The notes under the pieces: model-generated
Database searches by the model: none
Told to the model about the DNA's origin: nothing
What the model saw: only the letters and a program-made list of their open reading frames with translations
Translations under genes and position numbers: made by a program
Origin: DASULK01 sp036381835
GTDB taxonomy: Bacteria > Actinomycetota > Actinomycetes > Mycobacteriales > Micromonosporaceae
DNA length: 64,000 nucleotides
Direction: 5' to 3'
Assembly (NCBI GenBank): GCA_036381835.1
Contig: DASVCA010000222.1
Location: 1 to 64,000, forward strand
Part shown: piece by piece, positions 10,554 to 19,163 of the stretch
Numbering within the stretch: the first letter of the stretch is position 1
Layout of the letters: each line of letters opens with the position of its first letter

Positions 10554-11708
10554 ATGGGCGGCGTGAGTCTGCGGAGCGCGCCCCGTGCGGTCACGGCGGG
10601 AACCGGAACCGGCCTGGACCCCGACGACCTGGTCATCAACCTCGGCCCACAGCATCCGTCCGCGCACGGGGTGCTGCGACTCAAGCTGGTGGTGGACGGC
10701 GACCGGGTGGTCTCCTGCGAGCCGATCGTCGGCTACCTGCACCGGGGCGCGGAGAAGCTGTTCGAGGTCCGCGACTACCGGCAGATCGTCATGCTCGCCA
10801 ACCGGCACGACTGGCTGTCGGCGTTCGCCAACGAGCTGGGCGTGGTACTCGCCGTCGAACGGCTGATGGGCCTGGAGGTGCCGGAGCGGGCGGTCTGGCT
10901 GCGCACCGCGCTCGCCGAACTTAACCGGGTGCTCAACCACCTGATGTTCCTCGGGTCCTACCCGCCGGAACTCGGTGCCACGGCGATCGATGCGTTCCGG
11001 GCCCGCGAGGCCCTGCAGGCGGTCATGGAGGAGGTCAGCGGCGGCCGGATCCACTACATGTTCAACCGGGTGGGCGGCCTCAAGGAGGAGGTTCCGGCCG
11101 GGTGGACGCGTCGCGCCCGGGCGGCCGTCGGCGAGGTCCGGCGCCTGCTTCCCGGCCTGGACCACCTCATCCGGCACGACGAGCGCTTCCTGGCCCGTAC
11201 CGTCGGGGTGGGGGTGTTGACCGCCGCAGACGCGGCGGCGTTCGGTGTGTCCGGTCCGGTGGCCCGGGCCTCCGGTCTGGACATCGACCTGCGCCGCGAC
11301 GAGCCCTACCTGGCGTACCGGTGGCTTACGGTGCCGGTGGTCACCCGCACCGCCGGCGACTGCCACGCCCGGTTCGAGGTGCTGCTGGATCAGGTGCACG
11401 TCTCCCTCGACCTGGCCGAGGAGTGCCTCGAACGAGTCGACCGGATCCGCGGGCCGGTCAACGTGCGCCTACCGAAGGTGGTTCGGGCACCCGAGGGGCA
11501 CACGTACGCGTGGACGGAGAACCCGCTCGGCATCAACGGCTACTACCTGGTCTCCCGGGGCGACAAGACGCCGTGGCGGCTGAAGCTGCGGACCGCCTCG
11601 TACGCGAACGTCCAAGCTCTCTCCGCGCTGGTCCCCGGCTGCGCCGTCAGCGACCTGATCGCGATCCTCGGCTCGATGTTCTTCGTCGTCGGCGACGTCG
11701 ACAAGTAG
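10554..11708 (+). CDS. nuoD2: orphan NADH-quinone oxidoreductase subunit D-like protein (NuoD2)
   Basis: The 384-aa protein is a NuoD/49-kDa subunit, the quinone-site subunit of complex I. Signatures include [15 protein letters not shown], the [12 protein letters not shown] and [12 protein letters not shown] segments and the C-terminal [17 protein letters not shown]. It is isolated from any nuo operon; Streptomyces also carries a lone nuoD2 close to the pan genes. It may be an alternative complex I subunit or have diverged. The ATG at 10554 is 22 nt after the MidA-like gene; an in-frame GTG at codon 4 is an alternative start. Confidence 0.88.
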   Translation: MGGVSLRSAPRAVTAGTGTGLDPDDLVINLGPQHPSAHGVLRLKLVVDGDRVVSCEPIVGYLHRGAEKLFEVRDYRQIVMLANRHDWLSAFANELGVVLAVERLMGLEVPERAVWLRTALAELNRVLNHLMFLGSYPPELGATAIDAFRAREALQAVMEEVSGGRIHYMFNRVGGLKEEVPAGWTRRARAAVGEVRRLLPGLDHLIRHDERFLARTVGVGVLTAADAAAFGVSGPVARASGLDIDLRRDEPYLAYRWLTVPVVTRTAGDCHARFEVLLDQVHVSLDLAEECLERVDRIRGPVNVRLPKVVRAPEGHTYAWTENPLGINGYYLVSRGDKTPWRLKLRTASYANVQALSALVPGCAVSDLIAILGSMFFVVGDVDK

Positions 11709-11717
11709 TTCCGGCGG

Positions 11718-12746
11718 CTACCGCCACCGCTCGTCGGCCGGCCCGAAGTCCACTTGCGGTGCGAAACCCCGCGCCGGATACCCGTAGTCGCCGGGGTGGC
11801 CGGGTCCGGTGTCGGACCGGTCCCACCCGTCCGACCAGGATCCCGCCGCCGCCCAGCGGTCCTCGACCCGCAACTCCATGCCCGCCTCGTCGGCGCGTAT
11901 CGCGGCCCGCCGCTCCCCGACCCGGAACTCGCGGCCCCGCTCGTCGGCGTGGGCGGCCGCCCACCGGTCACTGGTCCAGCCGTCGGTCCAGCCGGTCTCG
12001 TCCGCCGCGTCCGTCAGCGGCTGCCGCGGCGGTGCCGCCCGGCCGTAGGTCACTGCGCCCGACGGCTCGTCACCCGAGCCGACGATCGTGTGTCGGGTCA
12101 CCTGCACCGTCTCGGTGTGCCGCACCACCCCGGTCGGCGGCCTGGCGACGGCTGCGGCACCGGCCGGTCGGCCGAAGCGGGCACGCCCCGGTGGTTCGGG
12201 TACCCCCGGGCGCACGTCCCCGCCAGGGTGACCGTCCACGCCCCGGTGACGAGCAGCATCCGATCGCCCGGACTCCCAGGCATGCCCTGGGCCGTTGCCG
12301 GCCGGTTCGGGATCCGCGGTGGGCGCATGGCCACCCGGTGGGACGGCGGCGCCGCCGACTGGTTGGGGATAGCCCGCCGCCAACTGCTCGCGGAGCAGTT
12401 CGACCTGGCTTTGCAGCGCCTGCAGTTTCTCTCCGAAGGACCGGTGCGTGGCCCGCGCCGCGGTTTCGATGTCCTTGCGCACATCGCGGTGCAGGCCGTC
12501 GATCTCTTCGAAGAGGACCTCCTCCAGTTCGTCCCGGAGCGATCCGGCGTCCCCGCGCAGGGAGACCGATAGTCCGATGAGGACGACGGACAGCAAAGCG
12601 AGCACGGCGGCGATCCGCAGCAGGCCGTTGCTGTCCGCGACCAACAGCAGGACAGCGGCGATCGCGGCCAGGCCGACCCCGATCCAGAACAGCACGGTCA
12701 GCAGCGGCCGCCCCCCTTTGTGCGTGGTGGCATCTGGGGCCGGCAT
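11718..12746 (-). CDS. membrane protein with coiled coil and long disordered tail
   Basis: No named family is recognised in this 342-aa protein. Two close hydrophobic helices (about residues 14-34 and 41-61) are followed by a charged, heptad-like coiled coil (LRDELEEVLFEEIDGL through LQSQVELLREQL, about 70-120). The rest is a low-complexity tail rich in Gly, Pro, Arg and Trp, probably cytoplasmic. It converges on nuoD2 with a 9-nt gap. Confidence 0.75.
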   Translation of the reverse strand: MPAPDATTHKGGRPLLTVLFWIGVGLAAIAAVLLLVADSNGLLRIAAVLALLSVVLIGLSVSLRGDAGSLRDELEEVLFEEIDGLHRDVRKDIETAARATHRSFGEKLQALQSQVELLREQLAAGYPQPVGGAAVPPGGHAPTADPEPAGNGPGHAWESGRSDAARHRGVDGHPGGDVRPGVPEPPGRARFGRPAGAAAVARPPTGVVRHTETVQVTRHTIVGSGDEPSGAVTYGRAAPPRQPLTDAADETGWTDGWTSDRWAAAHADERGREFRVGERRAAIRADEAGMELRVEDRWAAAGSWSDGWDRSDTGPGHPGDYGYPARGFAPQVDFGPADERWR

Positions 12747-12783
12747 GCCTGGAGAGTACCGAGAGCGAGCCGCTCAGCAAATA

Positions 12784-12814
12784 GGCCGGCGCCGGGTTCG
12801 GTTCGACGCCGGCC
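12784..12814 (-). terminator. hairpin downstream of the ABC-importer genes
   Basis: GGCCGGCG (12784-12791) pairs with CGCCGGCC (12807-12814) around a 15-nt loop, about 45 nt after the binding-protein stop codon. It probably ends transcription of the minus-strand importer genes. Confidence 0.5.
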
Positions 12815-12836
12815 CGCTTCCGGACGTCCGCGGCCG

Positions 12837-12866
12837 GTCAACCGTTCGGTTGACACTGGTCAACCG
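12837..12866. repeat. three-armed 8-bp repeat (two alternative hairpins)
   Basis: GTCAACCG (12837-12844), its exact complement CGGTTGAC (12847-12854) and GTCAACCG again (12859-12866) lie in a row. The middle arm can pair with either neighbour, giving two mutually exclusive 8-bp stems with 2-nt and 4-nt loops. The last copy overlaps the stop codon of the binding-protein gene. It could be a terminator element, an operator or an RNA switch. Confidence 0.6.
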
Positions 12867-13879
12867 ACGGCTAGCTCGGCATCGGAGGAAAACACCAAGC
12901 CCACACTGATCGCACCGGTACGCAGCGCGTTCTTGGTCTGGGGACCACCCGCGTCGAGCGTGCTGAACGATCCGGCGTGGAAGTCGTACACCTCGACCAG
13001 GCCGAGCTGGCACTTCGGCCGTTGCGGGCATTCCGGCGGACCACCCAGGATCGTCGCCGCCCCCGAGCATTTGGCCGCCAGCTCCGACAACGACCGCACA
13101 CCGTACCTGTCGGCGAACGCCTCGGTCACCGCGAACGCGTTCTGGTTCTGCGCCGGCGAGGGCTGGCCGAAGACGACACCGACCCGCTGCCCGACGGCGC
13201 GCAACCCCGCCACCGTCCGGTCCAGGTCCGGCGACGAGATCGGCTCCGCCTGTGCGCCGTTGACCTTCTTGTTGAGGAACTCGGCCATGGTCGCGGCGTA
13301 CTCGGGGACCACCTGGATCTCACCCTTCTCCAGGGCCGGCTCGTACAGCTCCCGGTTGCCGATCTGCTGGACCCGCGCCTGGTAGCCGGCCGCGTCGAGC
13401 ACGATCCGGTAAAGCTCCCCGAGGGTCTGGCTCTCGCTGAAGTTCCCCGCACCGACCACCACGCTGCGCCCCGATCCTCGGGCCAGCTTGGTGGTCAACC
13501 CGGCTCGGGCGGCGAACTCCTCTGCAGCGGCCTTCGGCGTGCTGCGCTCGATGTCGACCGCCTTGTTGAGTTCGATGAGTTTGCTCGTGTCGAGCGCGGC
13601 GGACACCCGGTCGAGCGCCGCGATCAGCTCCGGCTCGGCCGCCTGCGCGTTCACCGCGGGGATGATGTTGTCCGTGTTCTGCAGGGCCTTGTCGTCGGCG
13701 AGCACGACGAGGCCCTCACCGGGAACCGGAGCACAGCCGGCCCCGCCGGCCCCCGCCGTCGGAGGTGGCTGGGCACCGGACGATCCGGCCTCCCCGCACC
13801 CGGCGAGAATCCCCGTCGCCAGGACCCCGACGACGCCGAGCAGCAACGGTGCTCTCCGGCTCGGCTGCCGCTCCCTCAT
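12860..13879 (-). CDS. betaine/osmolyte ABC transporter binding lipoprotein, circularly permuted OpuAC fold
   Basis: The 339-aa lipoprotein has a signal peptide with lipobox ILAGC (Cys28). Residues about 57-127 (GLVVLADDK to AARAGL, including LNKAVDIE) match what is normally the C-terminal part of ProX/OsmF proteins. Residues about 138-339 (VVVGAGNFSES, the PEYAATM segment, LGLVEVYDFHAGSF, to AISVGLVFSSD) match the normal N-terminal and central parts, and then the protein stops. The segments are therefore in swapped order. The ATG at 13879 is preceded by AAGGGAG. It presumably delivers glycine betaine-type solutes to the adjacent permeases. Confidence 0.85.
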   Translation of the reverse strand: MRERQPSRRAPLLLGVVGVLATGILAGCGEAGSSGAQPPPTAGAGGAGCAPVPGEGLVVLADDKALQNTDNIIPAVNAQAAEPELIAALDRVSAALDTSKLIELNKAVDIERSTPKAAAEEFAARAGLTTKLARGSGRSVVVGAGNFSESQTLGELYRIVLDAAGYQARVQQIGNRELYEPALEKGEIQVVPEYAATMAEFLNKKVNGAQAEPISSPDLDRTVAGLRAVGQRVGVVFGQPSPAQNQNAFAVTEAFADRYGVRSLSELAAKCSGAATILGGPPECPQRPKCQLGLVEVYDFHAGSFSTLDAGGPQTKNALRTGAISVGLVFSSDAELAVG

Positions 13880-13922
13880 TCGTCTTCTCCCTTCGTTCAG
13901 CCAGGCAACGCGTGTCGGTCGT

Positions 13923-14660
13923 CTACCGCCGTGCCATCGTTGTCGCCGGGTCTGACGTTCCTCGCCCCGCCGCCCGGGCCGTGCGCAGCGCGCGCGGCGT
14001 GACCGCCCGTTCGACCACCGCCAGTCCACCCTCGACAAGCAGGGCGAAGACCGCGACGAGCAGCGCCCCGGCCAGCATCTGACCGCCGCCCACGGCGATC
14101 CCCAACCCGAAGCCGGCCCCGATGATCTGGCCGAGACCACCGCCGTTGACGAAGGTGGCGAGCGTGGCGGTGGCCACGACCTGCACAGCGGCGGTGCGCA
14201 GCCCGGCCGCGATGTACGGCGCCGCGAGCGGCAGCTCCACCCGGGCGAGTAGCTGCCAGGCGGACAGCCCCATGCCCCGGGCGGCGGCCCGGACCCCGTC
14301 GTCGACCTGCCGTACGCCGGTGTAGGTGTTGGCGAGCAACGGCGGCACCGCGAAGACCGCGAGCGCGACGACCACCGCCCGGCGACCGAATCCGAGGAAG
14401 GTCAGCGGCAGGATGGTCAACAGCGCGAGCGTCGGGATGGCCAGGGTCACGTTGGCGATCAGTACGACGAGCCCGCCGCCGCGACCGGTGTGCCCCAGCC
14501 AGAGCCCGAGCGGCCAGGCGATCACCGCCGCGAGCGCCACCGCACCGGCCGAGATGGCCGCGTGCTCACCGAGCCGGTCCAGAATCCCACCCGGGTTGGT
14601 CCAGTTGAGCGGGTCGTTGAGCCAGACGACCGCCTGCCGGATCGGCCCGCCGTCCGCCAT
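13923..14660 (-). CDS. betaine/osmolyte ABC transporter permease (first)
   Basis: A 245-aa BPD-type inner-membrane permease with about six helices. The EAA loop that contacts the ATPase appears as DDGVRAAARGMGLSAWQLL, followed by RVELPLAAPYIAAGLR. It resembles OpuCB/OpuCD/YehW permeases for quaternary-amine osmolytes. The ATG overlaps the stop of the second permease as ATGA (14660-14663), so both are co-translated and probably form a heterodimer. The binding-protein gene follows after 43 nt. Confidence 0.92.
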   Translation of the reverse strand: MADGGPIRQAVVWLNDPLNWTNPGGILDRLGEHAAISAGAVALAAVIAWPLGLWLGHTGRGGGLVVLIANVTLAIPTLALLTILPLTFLGFGRRAVVVALAVFAVPPLLANTYTGVRQVDDGVRAAARGMGLSAWQLLARVELPLAAPYIAAGLRTAAVQVVATATLATFVNGGGLGQIIGAGFGLGIAVGGGQMLAGALLVAVFALLVEGGLAVVERAVTPRALRTARAAGRGTSDPATTMARR

Positions 14661-15352
14661 CACCGCGCACCCCTGCGGGCCGCCCACGGGGTGAGCAGCC
14701 GTCCGAGTCCGGCGAGCAGCAGGTCCAGCGCCAACGCCAGGCCCACGGACAACAACGTGCCGGTGAGGATCTGGGCGCGGTAGAAGTTGTTCCGGAAGCC
14801 GCTGAGGATGAGGTCGCCCAGGCCGCCGTACCCGATCAACGCGCCCACGGTCACCAGCGCCACGGTCGAGACCGTGGCCAGTCGCACCCCGGTGAGGATG
14901 CTCGGCACAGCCAGCGGCAACTCCACCCGCAGCAGCCGCCCGAGACGGCCGTACCCCATGCCGGCCGCCGCATCGCGCACCGCCGCCGGCACGCCGACGA
15001 GCCCGGCGAGGGTGTTGCGGACCATCAACAGCAGCGCGTACAACACCAGGGCGATCAGCACGGAGGCGGGATTGGTCGTCCCCACGTACGGGGCGAGGAA
15101 GGTGAGCAACGCCAACGACGGGATCGTGTAGAGCACCCCGGTGAATGCGAGAATCGGCCCGGTGAGGGCGCGGAACCAGTACGCCGTGATCGCCAGCGGG
15201 ATCGCGGCCAGCGCGGCCAGCAGCACGGCCGGCACGGTCAACAGCACGTGTTCGCCCAGCGCCTCTCGGATGAGGTCCGAGTTGTCCCGTAGGTACTGCC
15301 AGGAGAACCAGGGGTTGCCCGGGTCTTCCCGATAGGTCGGCCGGAGGAACAC
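14660..15352 (-). CDS. betaine/osmolyte ABC transporter permease (second)
   Basis: A 230-aa permease with about six membrane helices and the EAA loop AAVRDAAAGMGYGRLGRLL, followed by RVELPLAVPSIL. It is the partner of the overlapping downstream permease. The GTG at 15352 gives an N-terminus (NPWFSWQYLRDN) common in OpuCB-type permeases, but no Shine-Dalgarno precedes it. The divergent ATPase gene starts within a few bases, so the transcript may be leaderless. Confidence 0.88.
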   Translation of the reverse strand: MFLRPTYREDPGNPWFSWQYLRDNSDLIREALGEHVLLTVPAVLLAALAAIPLAITAYWFRALTGPILAFTGVLYTIPSLALLTFLAPYVGTTNPASVLIALVLYALLLMVRNTLAGLVGVPAAVRDAAAGMGYGRLGRLLRVELPLAVPSILTGVRLATVSTVALVTVGALIGYGGLGDLILSGFRNNFYRAQILTGTLLSVGLALALDLLLAGLGRLLTPWAARRGAR

Positions 15353-15366
15353 AGGTGGACGTTACC

Positions 15367-16401
15367 GTGCGGGCCCCCGACGTCGCCGGACCCGCGAATC
15401 GGCGCGGAGCGGTCCGGGCGCGCGAGGCCGCCGCGATCACCCTCGAAGGGGTCGGCAAACGGTATCCGGACGGCACGGTCGCGGTCGACGATCTGAGCCT
15501 TGAGGTCCGGGCCGGCGAGCTCCTCGTCCTCATCGGACCATCGGGCTGCGGCAAGTCCACCGTACTGCGGATGATCAACCGACTCGTCGAGCCGACCTCC
15601 GGTCGAATCCTGCTGGACGGCACCGACATCACCCGGGTCGACCCGGTCCGGTTGCGTCGCCGGATCGGCTACGTCATCCAGGACGTCGGTCTCTTTCCAC
15701 ATCAGACCGTACGCGCCAATGTGGCGACCGTGCCGCGTCTGCTCGGCTGGACCAAAGCGAAGATCCGGGCGCGTACGGATGAGCTGCTTGAGCTGGTCGG
15801 CCTGGATCCGGCGCAGGTCGGCGGCCGTTACCCGCATGAACTGTCCGGCGGTCAGCGGCAGCGGGTCGGTGTGGCGCGGGCGCTGGCCGCGGACCCGGTC
15901 GTGCTGCTGATGGACGAACCGTTCTCCGCGGTGGACCCGGTCATCCGGGTACGGTTGCAGGAGGAGTTCCTGCGGCTGCAGGCCGCGGTCCGCAAGACGA
16001 TCGTGCTGGTCACGCACGACCTGGATGAGGCGGTTCGCCTCGGCGACCGGATCGCGGTGCTGTCCGAAGGCGGCCGACTGGAGCAGCACGCCCCACCCGC
16101 CACGATCCTCGGGAAGCCGGCCACCCCCTTCGTACGCAGGTTCGTCGGCGCCGATCGTGGCATCCGCCGACTCGCGGTGCTTCCGGTCGGCCACGAACTG
16201 CTGGACCCCCTGCCCGCCGCGGCGGGCGGCAGCGACGACCGCTTGCCCACGGTGCCGCTCGGCACGACGCGTTACGCGGCACTCGCCGCCATGATCGACG
16301 CGGGCACCGACCGGGCGCGCGTCACGGACCCGGACGGCGCGCTACTGGGTCTGCTGCGCCGTCATCGGCTGTTCGACCCGGTGGACGGGGTAGATCAATG
16401 A
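15367..16401 (+). CDS. betaine/osmolyte ABC transporter ATP-binding protein
   Basis: The ATPase (344 aa from GTG 15367) energises the importer encoded divergently. Walker A is GPSGCGKST, the Q-loop sits in YVIQDVGLFPHQT, the signature is LSGGQRQRVG, Walker B is VVLLMDEP and the switch His is in VTHDLDEA. A C-terminal extension of about 100 residues resembles a degenerate CBS-type osmosensing domain. GTG 15367 has AGGTGG 8 nt upstream; a GTG at 15355 is also in frame but has no ribosome-binding site. Confidence 0.92.
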   Translation: MRAPDVAGPANRRGAVRAREAAAITLEGVGKRYPDGTVAVDDLSLEVRAGELLVLIGPSGCGKSTVLRMINRLVEPTSGRILLDGTDITRVDPVRLRRRIGYVIQDVGLFPHQTVRANVATVPRLLGWTKAKIRARTDELLELVGLDPAQVGGRYPHELSGGQRQRVGVARALAADPVVLLMDEPFSAVDPVIRVRLQEEFLRLQAAVRKTIVLVTHDLDEAVRLGDRIAVLSEGGRLEQHAPPATILGKPATPFVRRFVGADRGIRRLAVLPVGHELLDPLPAAAGGSDDRLPTVPLGTTRYAALAAMIDAGTDRARVTDPDGALLGLLRRHRLFDPVDGVDQ

Positions 16402-16688
16402 CGGAGCAGGTAGTCGATGAAGGCCGCGCGCAGGAGCGGCTCCGCCTCGCCGTACCCGTGGCCGGTCAACTCCCGCCACAGGGCCACCGCCTCGTCAACG
16501 GTGGGCCCCACCGTGTTGGGTGCGCCGTCGAGCATCTCGGCCTCGTCCGCGTCCGGCAGGTGTCGCAGGACCGACCAGAAGAACCCGACGTCCCGCCGTA
16601 CGCGCGCCAGGGCGAAGGCCCGCTCGCGCAGTTCCTCCGTGGTGAGCGCGTCGAGCTCAGCGAAGGTGGGGCGCCGCGGTTCCGTCAT
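16395..16688 (-). CDS. small conserved-type hypothetical protein
   Basis: The 97-aa soluble protein is mostly helical and acidic, beginning MTEPRRPTFAELDALTTEELRE. No domain is recognised. Its 3' end overlaps the convergent ATPase gene by 7 nt. Codon use looks like that of neighbouring genes, which supports it being real. Confidence 0.65.
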   Translation of the reverse strand: MTEPRRPTFAELDALTTEELRERAFALARVRRDVGFFWSVLRHLPDADEAEMLDGAPNTVGPTVDEAVALWRELTGHGYGEAEPLLRAAFIDYLLRH

Positions 16689-16742
16689 GTCACCGAGAGT
16701 AGCGGCATAACGACTCCCGGTCTGGCCGGTGGCAGCAGGCGG

Positions 16743-17939
16743 TCATCTGCCCCGCAGGTGCGATCGACGGTCGGTGGGCTGAGCGGGTAGCGGGAAGGAC
16801 CACGAATCCTGCGGGTCCGACCAGGGCCCGCGCCAGTCGTCCGACGGATCATCCGGCGATCCGTCGTCGCCGACGGGCACCGGACGGGGCCGACCGAAGG
16901 TCTCCACCAGGCGGGTGACCACCAAACCGAGCAGGATGGCCCCCGCCGCCACCGCGCCCGGCCCGACATCCCAGCCCCGCTCGCCCACGTACGCGACGGT
17001 CAGCGTGAGCAGTGCGATCGCGAGCACGTTGCCGAAGATCCCGCCACGACGGCCGAAGGCACTCGCGCCACCGAGCAGCGCGGCACCGAGCGCCAGTCCG
17101 CTCCACTCCAGGGCCGACGCGGACCACACCTGCGGCGCAGCCGCCAACAGCGCCCCGGCGAACACCGCCAGCACCACCGACGCCAGCAGGACCGCCCCGC
17201 TCACCACGGCGGCTCCGACGCCCCGACGCTGCGCCGGGTCGGCCACCGGCCGGAACCGCCCGAGCGTCCGACGAATCACCTTGATCATGCCGAACAGACC
17301 CCCGAGGACCGACAGCGCCGCGACCCCGCCCGCGAGATAACCCGAGTAGCGCAGCGGGTCCCACGCCGGCGGGCCGAACACCTCGACCGACGGTTTCACC
17401 AGGGCGATCACGGCCAGACCGACAGCGAGGCTCGCCGCCCACGCCGGGACGTGCAACCCCACGACGATCACCGCGAGCGCCAACCCGAGCAGGGTCGCGG
17501 CGAGCAAGGCGGGACCGATGGCGGCCGCCGGATCAGGGTTCCCGTCGAAGTACCGTGCGGCGATGATCGTGATCGGGCCGAGCGCGAGATTGGGCACCGC
17601 GGCACGCAGGGTCAGCCCCGCCGCCACGGCCAACAACCCCAGCGCCGCACCGGCCACCAGGAGCCGGTTCAGCTCGTCGCCACTCAGCAGGTGGGGAACA
17701 TCGCGGTGGATCCGCAGCACCAACACCGCTATCCCGACCAGCAGCACCGTCTCCCAGAGCAGATGGACCGCCATCCGGTCCCGACCGGGCTCGCCGTGCG
17801 TCGGGTCGTCGAAGAGGTCGTCGATCAGGTCCAGGTCCGCCCGGGTCACCTCGCGGGCGCCGGGGTCCGGCCCGCCGACGGAATCGATCGGCTGGGCGTC
17901 GCGAGCGTCCCGGCGGTGGATCGACTCGTCAAATGCCAT
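16743..17939 (-). CDS. polytopic membrane protein of unknown function
   Basis: The 398-aa protein has a hydrophilic N-terminal region of about 65 residues (containing DLDLIDDLFDDP), then roughly ten membrane helices and a short acidic/Pro-rich tail. The ATG at 17939 (MAFDESIHRRD) is preceded by GAGGAAGG; a longer reading frame extends upstream but lacks such a site. No family is recognised. It follows the fol/DUF3180 genes on the same strand after a gap of about 180 nt. Confidence 0.75.
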   Translation of the reverse strand: MAFDESIHRRDARDAQPIDSVGGPDPGAREVTRADLDLIDDLFDDPTHGEPGRDRMAVHLLWETVLLVGIAVLVLRIHRDVPHLLSGDELNRLLVAGAALGLLAVAAGLTLRAAVPNLALGPITIIAARYFDGNPDPAAAIGPALLAATLLGLALAVIVVGLHVPAWAASLAVGLAVIALVKPSVEVFGPPAWDPLRYSGYLAGGVAALSVLGGLFGMIKVIRRTLGRFRPVADPAQRRGVGAAVVSGAVLLASVVLAVFAGALLAAAPQVWSASALEWSGLALGAALLGGASAFGRRGGIFGNVLAIALLTLTVAYVGERGWDVGPGAVAAGAILLGLVVTRLVETFGRPRPVPVGDDGSPDDPSDDWRGPWSDPQDSWSFPLPAQPTDRRSHLRGR

Positions 17940-18123
17940 GTCGCGGCCTTCCTCGTCGTACGCGCCGCCCGACCCGGCTCCCCGGGTGTTGGGTCGCCTC
18001 CGCGGTAGGCGGGGTCGAAACCGGCCAGGAGGACAGGTCCATAAATCGATGGACCTGTCGTTCGCACCGTACCGGGCAGGTCGCGCGCACGTCATCCCCT
18101 GCGCCGGGCGATCGGCCGCGCCG

Positions 18124-18639
18124 CTACTCGGGCCGCTGTTCGGCCTCCCGACCTTCCTCGGGTTGTTCGGGCACCCGGCAGGACCGCTCCAGCCACAGGG
18201 CCGCCGCGACGAGCCCCAGCGAGGCGATCAGGTTGGCGGCGGCCGCCGGAATGTCGTCGATCGCCGCACGCGTGCGTTCCAGCACCAGCCAGGCCAACAG
18301 CCCGGCCGAGAAACCCGCGAAGATGGCGCCGGCCAGCGAGGAAGCCTTCGCCAAAACCACATACCAGGCCACGGTCAGCGGGTCGACCGGTTCCCGGCCG
18401 GGGCGTCGTTCGATCCGCGCCCGGGTCGTGACCGCCGCGTAGCCCTCCAGCACCGCCAACGCCGCGATGGTCACCGCGGGCAGCCACGGCAGTTCGGGAA
18501 ACGCGCCGTAGAACCGGCTGATCAACAGCCAGGCGACGGCCGCCCCCACCAGCCCGGACACGACGAGTGTGGCGGGACGGGTCGGGCCGATCCGCGGCCG
18601 CCCCGCCGCCGGACCTGAAGGGGGCTGATGGTAGGTCAT
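18124..18639 (-). CDS. DUF3180 membrane protein
   Basis: The 171-aa protein has four predicted membrane helices (LVVSGLVGAAVAWLL, WLPAVTIAALAVLEGYA, LAGAIFAGFSAGLLAWLVL and ANLIASLGLVAAALWL) with a charged loop in the middle. This arrangement and its position directly after folK are typical of the actinobacterial DUF3180 family, whose function is unknown. The ATG at 18639 overlaps the folK stop as ATGA, so it is the last gene of the folate cluster. Confidence 0.85.
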   Translation of the reverse strand: MTYHQPPSGPAAGRPRIGPTRPATLVVSGLVGAAVAWLLISRFYGAFPELPWLPAVTIAALAVLEGYAAVTTRARIERRPGREPVDPLTVAWYVVLAKASSLAGAIFAGFSAGLLAWLVLERTRAAIDDIPAAAANLIASLGLVAAALWLERSCRVPEQPEEGREAEQRPE

Positions 18640-19163
18640 CGGATCGACTCTAACGGCAGATCGGGGCGAGGATGAAGGTGCTGTGCATCCGCCGCCAGAG
18701 GCTCGGCGTTCAGCAGGTCGGTGAGCCACCCGTGTCCGGGTAGCCGACCGTACGGGTCGATGTCGATCCACGGCCGCAGCACGAACGCCCGCAGATGGGC
18801 ACGGGGATGCGGAAGGGTCAACTCGGGGTCGTCCCGGAACACCGGCTCGCCGTCGGCGTCCCAGACCACGATCACGTCCACGTCGAGGGTGCGCGGTCCG
18901 AACCGGCGCTCCGGGTCGCGTACCCGGCCCGCGGCGGCCTCAAGCTGCCGTGCCCGATCGAGCCAGTGCTCCGGCGTCGCCACCGGATCCGCCACCAGAA
19001 CGACCGCGTTCAGGTACGACGGCTGGTCGGGGTCGCCCCACGGCGGGGTCTCGTAGACGCCCGAGGCGACCAGCAGGACATCGCGCAGCGCGCCCACCGC
19101 GGCGCGCAGGTGTCCGATCCGGTCACCGAGGTTGCTGCCCAACGACAGGATCGCGCGAGTCAC
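18636..19163 (-). CDS. folK: 2-amino-4-hydroxy-6-hydroxymethyldihydropteridine pyrophosphokinase
   Basis: FolK (175 aa) transfers pyrophosphate from ATP to 6-hydroxymethyl-dihydropterin, giving the substrate of FolP. It has the N-terminal LSLGSNLGDR, the YETPPWG loop and the signature RFGPRTLDVDVI, whose aspartates bind magnesium. The GTG at 19163 overlaps the folB stop as GTGA. The length is normal for bacterial HPPK. Confidence 0.96.
   Translation of the reverse strand: MTRAILSLGSNLGDRIGHLRAAVGALRDVLLVASGVYETPPWGDPDQPSYLNAVVLVADPVATPEHWLDRARQLEAAAGRVRDPERRFGPRTLDVDVIVVWDADGEPVFRDDPELTLPHPRAHLRAFVLRPWIDIDPYGRLPGHGWLTDLLNAEPLAADAQHLHPRPDLPLESIR

Noticed and set aside
11102..12580. 492-codon plus-strand open frame
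   Set aside because: It overlaps nuoD2 in another frame and the minus-strand membrane protein; composition is Arg/Pro-rich, typical of GC-rich shadow frames.
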